Both the position numbers and the translations under genes were made by a program. From positions 155,682-219,681 of the forward strand of contig URRB01000001.1 in assembly GCA_900550195.1 (NCBI GenBank): a stretch of 64,000 nt of DNA. Reading direction: 5' to 3'. The notes under the pieces are model-generated. The model had not been told where the DNA came from. It did no database searches and worked only from the letters and a program-made list of their open reading frames with translations. Each line of letters opens with the position of its first letter. Positions within the stretch are counted from its first letter, which is position 1. Source of the stretch: an uncultured Collinsella sp. GTDB taxonomy: Bacteria; Actinomycetota; Coriobacteriia; Coriobacteriales; Coriobacteriaceae. Shown piece after piece: positions 31,237-38,440 of this stretch.

Positions 31237-32931
31237 CTACTTGCGGTGAGCGCGGTAGAACTCGATGAGCGCTTGGGTCGAGGCGTCCTGTTCGGCCTTG
31301 GCAGCGTCGTCGTGGAAGGCAGGGGTGATCTGCTTGGCAAGCTGCTTGCCCAGCTCAACGCCCCACTGGTCGTAGGAGTCGATGCCCCAGACCGTACCCT
31401 CGACAAACACGATGTGCTCGTACAGGGCGATGAGCTCGCCGAGCGCGAACGGGCTCAGCGTGTCGCCGAAGATCGAGGTCGTCGGACGGTTGCCCTCAAA
31501 GCAGCGGGCCGGAACGATCTGCTCGGGCGTGCCCTCGGCGCGCACCTCGTCGGCCGTCTTGCCAAAGGCGAGCGCCTTGGTCTGAGCCAGGAAGTTGCCC
31601 AGGAACAGCTCGTGGACGTCCTGGCCGTTGTCGGTCGCGGGGTTGGCGGTGTTGGCAAAGGCGATGAAGTCGGCCGGAACCACCACGGTACCCTGGTGCA
31701 GCAGCTGATAGAAGGCGTGCTGGCCATTGGTGCCGGGCTCGCCCCAGAAGATCTCACCGGTGTCGGAGGTCACGGCGCTGCCGTCCCAGCGGACGTGCTT
31801 GCCGTTGGACTCCATGGTGAGCTGCTGCAGGTAGGCCGGGAAACGGTGCAGGTACTGGCTGTACGGCAGCACGGCATGGCTCTTGGAACCGAAGAAGTTG
31901 ACGTACCAGACGTTGAGCAGGCCCATCAGCGCGACGGCGTTGCTCTCGAGCGGCGTGTTGCAGAAGTACTCGTCGATGGCATGGAAGCCCTCGAGGAACT
32001 GTTGGAAGCGCTCGGGGCCGAGCACGACGATCAGCGACAGACCCACGGCAGAATCGACGGAGTAACGGCCACCGACCCAGTTCCAGAAACCGAAGGCGTT
32101 GGCCGGGTCGATACCGAAGGCCTCGACCTTGTCGAGCGCGGTGGAGACGGCGACGAAGTGCTTGGTCACGGCCTCGGCGTTCTGCTCATCGGAGCCATCG
32201 ATGGCACCCTGGGCCTTGAGCTGCTCGAGCATCCAGGTCTTGACCTCGCGGGCGTTGGTGAGGGTCTCGAGCGTGGTGAAGGTCTTGGAGACGATGATCA
32301 CGAGCGTGGTCTCGGGGTCCAGGCCCTTGAGCTTCTCGGCCTGATCGTTGGGGTCGATGTTGGAGATGTAGCGGCAGTCGATACCGGCGTCGGCATAGGG
32401 GCGCAGGGCCTCGTAGGCCATGACCGGGCCCAGGTCGGAGCCGCCGATGCCGATGGACACCAGGTGCTCGATCTTCTTGCCGGTAACGCCCTTCCACTCA
32501 CCGGAGCGCACGCGCTCGGCGAAGGCGTACATGCGGTCGAGGACCTCGTGCACGTCGGCGACGACGTCCTGGCCGTCAACGATGAGCTGACCCTTCTCGC
32601 TTGCCGGACGGCGAAGCGCGGTGTGCAGGACGGCGCGGTCCTCGGTGGTGTTGATGTGCTCGCCGGAGAACATGGCGTCGCGGCGCTCCTCGAGCTTCAC
32701 CTCGCGGGCAAGATCGCACAGCAGCTTGACGGTCTCATCGGTCACCAGGTTCTTGGACAGATCGAAGTGAAGGTCGCCGGCGTCAAAGCTCAGCTTGTTC
32801 ACGCGGTCGGCGTCAGCAGCGAACCAGGCCTTGAGGTCGATACCATCGGCCTCAAGCTTCTCCTGATGAGCCTCGAGTGCCTTCCAAGCGGCAGTCGACG
32901 TAGCATCGATAGGTGCGGCAACAGTTGCCAT
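31237..32931 (-). CDS. pgi: Glucose-6-phosphate isomerase
   Basis: 564 residues. Pgi signatures: SIGIGGSDLGPVMAYEAL, VSKTFTTLETLTNA, GGRYSVDSAVGLS and the GEPGTNGQHAFYQLLHQG and VWGIDSYDQWGVELGKQL motifs with catalytic Glu and His/Lys positions conserved. Converts glucose 6-phosphate and fructose 6-phosphate; this would feed the glucose 6-phosphate from the fructosamine route into glycolysis. ATG 32931 has GAGGAGG five bases upstream. Monocistronic. Confidence 0.95.
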   Translation of the reverse strand: MATVAAPIDATSTAAWKALEAHQEKLEADGIDLKAWFAADADRVNKLSFDAGDLHFDLSKNLVTDETVKLLCDLAREVKLEERRDAMFSGEHINTTEDRAVLHTALRRPASEKGQLIVDGQDVVADVHEVLDRMYAFAERVRSGEWKGVTGKKIEHLVSIGIGGSDLGPVMAYEALRPYADAGIDCRYISNIDPNDQAEKLKGLDPETTLVIIVSKTFTTLETLTNAREVKTWMLEQLKAQGAIDGSDEQNAEAVTKHFVAVSTALDKVEAFGIDPANAFGFWNWVGGRYSVDSAVGLSLIVVLGPERFQQFLEGFHAIDEYFCNTPLESNAVALMGLLNVWYVNFFGSKSHAVLPYSQYLHRFPAYLQQLTMESNGKHVRWDGSAVTSDTGEIFWGEPGTNGQHAFYQLLHQGTVVVPADFIAFANTANPATDNGQDVHELFLGNFLAQTKALAFGKTADEVRAEGTPEQIVPARCFEGNRPTTSIFGDTLSPFALGELIALYEHIVFVEGTVWGIDSYDQWGVELGKQLAKQITPAFHDDAAKAEQDASTQALIEFYRAHRK

Positions 32932-33060
32932 AGAGTCCTCCTCAGCATACGGGCGCACGCCTCCATGCGCCCGGACATTCAGATGCCACTATTCTAGCGC
33001 AGGTCAAGACTATAATCAGCGAGCGTTGCCAATCGGCCCCCAAACGGCAACCGACCAAAT

Positions 33061-33119
33061 AGGGACAGGTTTATTTTGGCAGGTCAAACGCTTTACCAAC
33101 CAAAAATAATCCGTCCCTT
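33061..33119. repeat. Dispersed repeat of the GGGACAGGTT type (copy C), imperfect hairpin
   Basis: AGGGACAGGTTTATTTTGG at 33061-33079 pairs with a few mismatches with the AT-rich arm ending CCGTCCCT at 33098-33118. It lies between pgi and the Fe-ADH-like gene and shares its GGGACAGGTT core with copies near 1.45, 2.66 and 33.80 kb. Confidence 0.5.
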
Positions 33120-33130
33120 TATGGCACATA

Positions 33131-33706
33131 TTAGGCCGCGGCGCAGACGCTACCGAGCAACTCACGCAGAGGAGACCCGATGCCCTTCAGAAGTTCGGGC
33201 GCGATAATGGCAAAAACGGGAGCCTCGCCGGCGCCCACGACAGCAGGCACCTTGCCCTCCGAGACAATGCATCCATAAGGCACAAAGCCGTCTTCGCCGG
33301 CATCGAGCGCCGCCATGCGCCGCGCGAGCTCGCGCGCAAAGCCAGCAGTATCGGCATCGCCGATCGCCAGGACAAAGTCCACGCCTTCGTCGGTCGCCAG
33401 GGCCACGGCTTCGTCGATCAGCTCGTCTCCCCCGTCGCCCCCGACCAAACCGCAGCGGAAAAGCACGCGCTCGAGCAGGGCGCGATCGAGCGAGCCCAGC
33501 GCCGCCGAAACGAGCTCATCACGCGTGTGCTTGTCGCCTCCCAGCACGACCAGTGCCTTGGTGCCGCCATAGTGGGCAACCAATCGCCCGCACCAGCGAG
33601 CCACATCCCCATCCGCAACCAAGCGCGTCGGCATACCAAACCCATAGTTGACCATTATCCCCACAACCCTTCCGTGCGTATAGGCGGTATCAATCGTTAG
33701 ACTCAT
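33131..33706 (-). CDS. Half-length iron-containing alcohol dehydrogenase-like protein
   Basis: 191 residues. The N-terminus (NYGFGMPTRLVADGDVARW) and VAHYGGTKALVVLGGDKHTRDEL recall the Rossmann-type N-terminal domain of butanol-dehydrogenase-like Fe-ADHs, but the NAD-binding GGGS segment is replaced by AIGDADTAGF and the whole metal-binding C-terminal domain is missing. It may be a degenerate remnant or a reused domain; enzyme activity is doubtful. The ribosome site is weak. Confidence 0.55.
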   Translation of the reverse strand: MSLTIDTAYTHGRVVGIMVNYGFGMPTRLVADGDVARWCGRLVAHYGGTKALVVLGGDKHTRDELVSAALGSLDRALLERVLFRCGLVGGDGGDELIDEAVALATDEGVDFVLAIGDADTAGFARELARRMAALDAGEDGFVPYGCIVSEGKVPAVVGAGEAPVFAIIAPELLKGIGSPLRELLGSVCAAA

Positions 33707-33794
33707 GCTACGAAGCGAGGTTTTCCGAGCTGTTTCGCGCTCTTTAGAGCTGCGTTAAAAAACCCGATGCAACCGCACGACCATACCCGCCAAA

Positions 33795-33806
33795 GAGGGA
33801 CAGGTT
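33795..33806. repeat. GGGACAGGTT core (copy D) abutting the SOS polymerase promoter
   Basis: GAGGGACAGGTT runs straight into the -35 element TTGACG of the polymerase promoter; the rest of the repeat is not recognisable. Confidence 0.35.
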
Positions 33807-33867
33807 TTGACGATGTCCGCGCAAGCAGGTATTATCGAACATGTATTCGATAAGAACATGTGTTTGA
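33807..33867 (+). promoter_or_regulatory. SOS promoter with tandem LexA-like boxes
   Basis: -35 TTGACG (33807-33812), 17-base spacer, -10 TATTAT (33830-33835). Immediately downstream are TCGAACATGTATTCGA (33835-33850), a perfect-armed palindrome of the actinobacterial/Gram-positive LexA type, and a second, imperfect site AGAACATGTGTTTGA (33853-33867). LexA bound here would block initiation. Confidence 0.75.
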
Positions 33868-33880
33868 TGGAAGGACACGG

Positions 33881-35386
33881 ATGGCGCACGAGCAGCACAC
33901 CTATATCTGCATCGACCTCAAGACGTTTTATGCCAGCGTCGAGTGCGTCGACCGTGGGCTCGATCCGCTCACCACCAACCTGGTCGTTGCCGACGAATCG
34001 CGCGGGCGCACGACCATCTGCCTCGCCATCACACAGGCCATGAAGGACCTCGGGATACGCAATCGCTGCCGTCTGTTCGAAATTCCCGATGGCATCGACT
34101 ACATCACGGCCGTACCGCGCATGCAGCATTACATGGAGGTGTCGGCGAAAATCTACGGTATCTATCTGAAATACGTCAGCCCCCAGGACGTGCACGTCTA
34201 CTCCATCGATGAGTGCTTTATCGACGTGACGCCCTATCTGGACCTCTATCACACAGATGCGGAAGGGTTCGCCTGCACGCTGCGCGACGAGGTCCTCGCG
34301 CGCACCGGCATCACGGCGACGGTCGGCATCGGCCCCAACCTATTCCAGGCCAAGGTAGCGCTCGACATTACCGCCAAGCACGTACCCAGCCGCATCGGCA
34401 TACTCGACGACGAGACCTTTCGCAAGGAGATCTGGCCTCATCGTCCCATTACCGATATCTGGGGCATCGGCCCCGGCGTGGCAGCCCGCCTCGAAAAGTA
34501 CGGCGTCTACGATCTGATGGGTGTCGCCGCGCTCGACGAAAACCTGCTTTACGATGAGCTCGGCGTCAATGCCGAATATCTTATCGACCACGCCTTTGGG
34601 CGCGAGCCAACGACCATCGCCGATATCCAAGCCTATCGCCCGCAAGCGACCTCGACCACCACGGGGCAGGTGCTCTCGAAGGGCTATGCCTACGAGCAGG
34701 CCTACACCGTCTTGCGCGAAATGGTCGACAGTGCCGTGCTGGATTTGATCGACAAGCACGTGGTGTGCGACAGCATCTCGCTCTTTGTGGGCTATGCAAG
34801 CGAGCGCGCCGACATACGCCGGCTCAACGCCAGCGGCACGGCGCAGTATATAGACGGCTGCGGACACCTGCGCTCGAGTACCTCGGGCATCGAACCCGCA
34901 GCGACCGACGGCTCCGAGCTCGCGCCCCGTGCTCCCAAGCCCGTCCAGCGCGATGACGAAAGGCGTCGCCTGGTGCGCGAAGCGCAGGCAATCGATGGCA
35001 TCTTTGTGGGAGAGCATGGCGGCAAACCGCGTGGTGGCTATGCCGCACTCTTTGCGCACTCCAACGCCTCGCGAAAGCTGCCCGAGCGCACTAATTCGTT
35101 TAAGAAAATCATGGGCTATTTCGATGAGCTCTGGGCGCAGACCGTCGATCCCAAACGACCGGTCAAGCGCATCAACCTTGGATTTGGCAACCTCATGCCC
35201 GAGGAATTTACCACCATCGATCTGTTCAGCGATATCGAGGCCGATGAGCGCGAGCGCGACCTGGCGCGCGCCGTCCTGGCCGTGAAAGGCAAGTACGGCA
35301 AGAACGCGCTCGTCAAGGGATTAAGCTTTACCGCCGGCGCCACCGCGCGCGAACGCAACGACCAAGTTGGAGGACACCGTGCCTAA
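33881..35386 (+). CDS. Y-family DNA polymerase (UmuC/DinB-like)
   Basis: 501 residues. Catalytic motifs: IDLKTFYASVEC with Asp12 and the VYSIDECFIDV block with Asp110-Glu111; helix-hairpin-helix region WGIGPGVAARLEKYGV; little-finger domain after 240. The insertion of about 60 residues around 320-390 resembles the UmuC-like polymerases of Gram-positive bacteria and phages (YqjW/UvrX group) that pair with YolD proteins. Error-prone translesion synthesis under SOS control is inferred from the LexA-like boxes. ATG 33881 has AAGGA five bases upstream. Confidence 0.9.
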   Translation: MAHEQHTYICIDLKTFYASVECVDRGLDPLTTNLVVADESRGRTTICLAITQAMKDLGIRNRCRLFEIPDGIDYITAVPRMQHYMEVSAKIYGIYLKYVSPQDVHVYSIDECFIDVTPYLDLYHTDAEGFACTLRDEVLARTGITATVGIGPNLFQAKVALDITAKHVPSRIGILDDETFRKEIWPHRPITDIWGIGPGVAARLEKYGVYDLMGVAALDENLLYDELGVNAEYLIDHAFGREPTTIADIQAYRPQATSTTTGQVLSKGYAYEQAYTVLREMVDSAVLDLIDKHVVCDSISLFVGYASERADIRRLNASGTAQYIDGCGHLRSSTSGIEPAATDGSELAPRAPKPVQRDDERRRLVREAQAIDGIFVGEHGGKPRGGYAALFAHSNASRKLPERTNSFKKIMGYFDELWAQTVDPKRPVKRINLGFGNLMPEEFTTIDLFSDIEADERERDLARAVLAVKGKYGKNALVKGLSFTAGATARERNDQVGGHRA

Positions 35387-35804
35387 ACCCAAACAACAGC
35401 CCGTGCGCCCGCCGACCGCCTTCGAGCGCCTGGCGGACCCCGAGGGCAGGCGCCGCGCCGCCGACCCCAAGCTCACTGCCAACGGTGCCGTGCGCGCCAA
35501 CCGCGCCGCGCAGTTTATGCCCTTTGCCGCCCTCACGGGATACTACGAACTCGTGCGCAAGCAGGAAATCACCGTCGAGTCAAAACGTGAGCTCACGGAA
35601 GAAAAAGCCCTCGTACTTTCTAAAAAGCTCGAGGGTCTCAAACGTGGCGACTTGGTTCGTGTCAACTATTACGATACATACGGCTATCGCAGCCGCACCG
35701 GCATCCTCGACGAGGCGCTCCCCGCCTTCAAGCTCCTCAAGCTCCGAGACATCGCCATCAACTTCGACGACATCCAAGACATCGAACTGCGCGGACGAGC
35801 CTAG
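35379..35804 (+). CDS. YolD-like family protein
   Basis: 141 residues from GTG 35379 (GGAGG five bases upstream), overlapping the polymerase stop by eight bases. GAVRANRAAQFMPFAALTGYYELVRKQE and the later RGDLVRVNYYDTYGYRSRTG segment are the YolD pattern. YolD proteins accompany UmuC-like polymerases and are thought to act as their accessory subunits, a UmuD-like role. Translational coupling supports joint function. Confidence 0.85.
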   Translation: MPKPKQQPVRPPTAFERLADPEGRRRAADPKLTANGAVRANRAAQFMPFAALTGYYELVRKQEITVESKRELTEEKALVLSKKLEGLKRGDLVRVNYYDTYGYRSRTGILDEALPAFKLLKLRDIAINFDDIQDIELRGRA

Positions 35805-35830
35805 CCAAGGAAGCGCATCCAGGGCGGCGC

Positions 35831-36214
35831 TTACAGCGTCATGACGTAGTAGCCCGCGTCTTTCACGGCCGTCTCGAGGACACCACGATCAACCGGCTGC
35901 TTAGAGCGCACGCGTGCCGTGTGGTCCGCATACGTCACCGTTGCCCACACGCCATCCAGCGCATTGAGGGCATTGGCTACGTTCTGAGCGCAGCCGTCAC
36001 AGCTCATGCCGCCGATGAGCAGCTCATCGCTATAGGGATAGTGTGACGCATCGGTATCCACCACAACAACCTTTTTGGCCTTCTTGCCGCTCGTACCATC
36101 GCTGCAGCAACTCTTCCCGTGTGTCGAAGCGGCAATGCGACGCAGTCCAAAAAACATGCCGACGGCAATGACGGCCAGCACGATGAGATTCGCAGGGTTG
36201 AGCAAGTCACTCAT
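35831..36214 (-). CDS. Membrane-anchored heavy-metal (HMA) domain protein, probably copper
   Basis: 127 residues. One N-terminal membrane helix (NLIVLAVIAVGMFFGL), a short Cys-containing linker THGKSCCSDGTSGKK as in FeoB-associated Cys-rich membrane proteins, then an HMA domain with GGMSCDGC (Cys72, Cys75). HMA domains with MxCxxC carry Cu(I). Fusion of the two parts is unusual. ATG 36214 has AAAGGGGAG upstream, and a CsoR-type operator lies just beyond, supporting copper. No P-type ATPase is adjacent. Confidence 0.82.
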   Translation of the reverse strand: MSDLLNPANLIVLAVIAVGMFFGLRRIAASTHGKSCCSDGTSGKKAKKVVVVDTDASHYPYSDELLIGGMSCDGCAQNVANALNALDGVWATVTYADHTARVRSKQPVDRGVLETAVKDAGYYVMTL

Positions 36215-36243
36215 GCGCTCCCCTTTCAAGTAGCACTATCTAG

Positions 36244-36260
36244 ATACCCCCATGGGGTGT
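36244..36260. promoter_or_regulatory. CsoR-like copper operator
   Basis: ATACCCCCATGGGGTGT is a near-perfect palindrome of the TACCC...GGGTA type used by CsoR repressors, 30 bases upstream of the HMA protein start. No csoR gene lies in the window. Confidence 0.6.
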
Positions 36261-36322
36261 CCCCATCTTAACCCAAAATCATGTCTGTTCGGTCAATTAG
36301 TTTCCCTCTTCAAACTTTTTTG

Positions 36323-36350
36323 TTGACCATGGCTTACTTTCGTGTATAAG
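36323..36350 (+). promoter_or_regulatory. Promoter of the DUF3793-flavodoxin pair
   Basis: -35 TTGACC (36323-36328) and -10 TATAAG (36345-36350), 16 bases apart, 38 bases before the GTG start. Confidence 0.6.
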
Positions 36351-36388
36351 TTTTCCTAGGCTAACAGTTTAGATCCGTAAGGAGCGCC

Positions 36389-37093
36389 GTGACTCGAACC
36401 ATAGATATCCCAACGTTTCAGGCAGCGGTCGTGCGCAACTGCTCTCCCACGCTCGCGGGCATCAAGCCGGCATCGCTCTTTACCTATCCAGGCACCTACG
36501 CCCACGGGAACGGCTCGACCACAACCGAAACCATCGCAGAACGTCGAGCACGCCTGCTCAACGTTATCGCCCAGTGCAATCGCGAGCTTGACCCGCTCGG
36601 CATCCACCTGAGTGTTTTGGTCTGGCGGCCCTGCGGAGCACTCGTGTACGTGTACCGAGCCAAAAGCCTCGCCACCTATTTCGCAGACCCTCGCGCCCAA
36701 ACAGCGCTCGCCTCGGAAGGCTACGACACGAGAGACCTTTCGACATGCCTTGTGCATTTGGCATCACGCATCACGCTCGCGAGCAATAACGTCGCGGAAT
36801 GCGCTTGTAGCCAGACTCGATGCGCACTACCCCAGCAAGCTAGCTGCAGCAACGACTGCACCTGCGAGTTTCCGCACGAAATAGGCTACTTCCTTGGATA
36901 TCCCTACGACGACGTGCACGAGTTTATCGTCCAGCGCGGCGAGAACTACAAGGTCTTTGGGGCCTGGAAGGTCTACACGAATGTCGAGCAAGCGCTTGCG
37001 ATGTTTGACGCCTACCGCGCTTGCACTCAATACCTCACCTTTGTCTATCAGCAGGGCTGCAGCTTGGCGCAACTTGCCCAGGCAACCCGATAG
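36389..37093 (+). CDS. DUF3793 family protein
   Basis: 234 residues from GTG 36389 (AAGGAG four bases upstream). HLSVLVWRPCGALVYVYRAKSL in the middle and FPHEIGYFLGYPYDDVHEFIV followed by GAWKVYTNVEQAL near the C-terminus are the DUF3793 pattern of anaerobic gut Firmicutes and Actinobacteria. Seven Cys cluster near 150-185 (CACSQTRC, CSNDCTC), suggesting a metal or cluster site not usual for all members. It is followed 46 bases later by flavodoxin, a common pairing, so redox or haem/iron handling is plausible but unproven. Confidence 0.8.
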   Translation: MTRTIDIPTFQAAVVRNCSPTLAGIKPASLFTYPGTYAHGNGSTTTETIAERRARLLNVIAQCNRELDPLGIHLSVLVWRPCGALVYVYRAKSLATYFADPRAQTALASEGYDTRDLSTCLVHLASRITLASNNVAECACSQTRCALPQQASCSNDCTCEFPHEIGYFLGYPYDDVHEFIVQRGENYKVFGAWKVYTNVEQALAMFDAYRACTQYLTFVYQQGCSLAQLAQATR

Positions 37094-37139
37094 AACATAG
37101 AAGCCGCGGCAACCTGCCGCACAACTGAAAGGACTCAAC

Positions 37140-37559
37140 ATGAGCAAGATCGCCGTCGTCTACTGGAGCGGCACGGGCAACACCGAGGCCATGGCAAACC
37201 TCGTCTCCGAAGGCGCCACGTCCGCGGGTGCCGAGGCTGAGGTCATCCCCTGCGCCGACTTCTCTGCCGACAAGGCCGCCGAATATGATGCCTTCGCCTT
37301 CGGCTGCCCCGCCATGGGCTCCGAGGAGCTTGAGTATGACGAGTTTCAGCCCATGTGGGACGAGGTCAAGGAGACCCTCGGCGACAAGAAGGTCGTCCTC
37401 TTTGGCTCCTATTCGTGGGCCGAGGGCGAGTGGATGGACAACTGGAAGGCCGACGCCGACGAGGCCGGCATCAACGTCGTGGACTCCGTCATTTGCTACG
37501 ATGCGCCCGACGATGAGGGCGAGGCGGCCTGCAAGGCCCTCGGAGCCGAGCTCGCGTAA
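37140..37559 (+). CDS. Flavodoxin
   Basis: 139 residues. FMN phosphate loop WSGTGNTEAMA at 9-19, second loop GCPAMGSEELEYDEF and third GSYSWAEGEWMDNW. Short-chain flavodoxin that carries low-potential electrons in the cytosol. GAAAGGACTC precedes the ATG. Paired with DUF3793 in one transcription unit and closed by a very strong terminator. Confidence 0.92.
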   Translation: MSKIAVVYWSGTGNTEAMANLVSEGATSAGAEAEVIPCADFSADKAAEYDAFAFGCPAMGSEELEYDEFQPMWDEVKETLGDKKVVLFGSYSWAEGEWMDNWKADADEAGINVVDSVICYDAPDDEGEAACKALGAELA

Positions 37560-37610
37560 CGAAACCAGGCCTCCAAAAGAGCCTGTATCACAGCGTATCC
37601 CCATCCCTAC

Positions 37611-37653
37611 AAAAGAGCGGGGGCTGGATTCAAGTCCAGCCCCCGCTCTTTTG
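37611..37653. terminator. Strong bidirectional terminator
   Basis: 18-bp perfect stem (AAAAGAGCGGGGGCTGGA and complement) with a TTCAAG loop, serving flavodoxin (plus) and the ABC importer operon (minus). Confidence 0.93.
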
Positions 37654-37675
37654 TAACGGCAGTTACATCAACCGG

Positions 37676-38428
37676 CTACGAAATATTGCCCAAGAACGCC
37701 TTGGTGCGCTCGCTCTTGGGGTGGTCGAAGACCTCGCTCGGCGTACCCTCTTCCACAATGACGCCGCCGTCCATAAAGACGACGCGGTCGGCGACATCGC
37801 GGGCAAAGCCCATCTCGTGCGTCACCACGATCATGGTCATGCCGTCGCGCGCCAAGTCGCGCATGACGCCCAGGACGTCGCGCACGAGCTCGGGGTCGAG
37901 CGCCGAGGTGGCCTCGTCAAAGAGCATGACGTGCGGGTTCATCGACAGGGCGCGGGCGATGGCAACGCGCTGCTGCTGGCCGCCCGAGAGCTGGCTCGGC
38001 ATAAAGTCGATACGCTCGGCAAGACCGACCTTGGTCAGCTCCTCGACGGCAATCTTCTCGGCCTCTTCCTTGCTGCGCTTGAGCACCTTCTGCTGCGCAA
38101 GCATGACGTTCTTTTTGACTGACAGGTGCGGGAACAAATTGAACTGCTGGAACACCATACCCAGATGCGTGCGCACCTTGTTAAGGTCGACGCCCTTGGC
38201 GCACACGTCCACACCCTCAACGACAATCGAGCCACTCGTGGGATGCTCCAGGCGGTTGATGCAGCGAAGCATCGTCGACTTGCCCGAGCCCGAGGGGCCC
38301 AAGACCACAACGACCTCGCCCTTATGCACATCCAGATCGATATCGCGCAGGACCACGTTATCGCCAAAGGCCTTCTGGAGGTTCTTGATGCTGACGACGA
38401 CCTCGTTCGAGTTATTGGTTTCGCTCAT
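37676..38428 (-). CDS. Polar amino-acid ABC transporter ATP-binding protein
   Basis: 250 residues. Walker A GPSGSGKST at 44-52, Q-loop VFQQFNLFPHLSV, signature LSGGQQQRVAIARAL, Walker B VMLFDEATSALDPE and switch THEMGFA, all in the GlnQ/HisP pattern. Last gene of a binding protein-permease-ATPase operon; AAGGAGG precedes the ATG 13 bases after the permease stop. Confidence 0.93.
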   Translation of the reverse strand: MSETNNSNEVVVSIKNLQKAFGDNVVLRDIDLDVHKGEVVVVLGPSGSGKSTMLRCINRLEHPTSGSIVVEGVDVCAKGVDLNKVRTHLGMVFQQFNLFPHLSVKKNVMLAQQKVLKRSKEEAEKIAVEELTKVGLAERIDFMPSQLSGGQQQRVAIARALSMNPHVMLFDEATSALDPELVRDVLGVMRDLARDGMTMIVVTHEMGFARDVADRVVFMDGGVIVEEGTPSEVFDHPKSERTKAFLGNIS

Positions 38429-38440
38429 GATAGGACCTCC

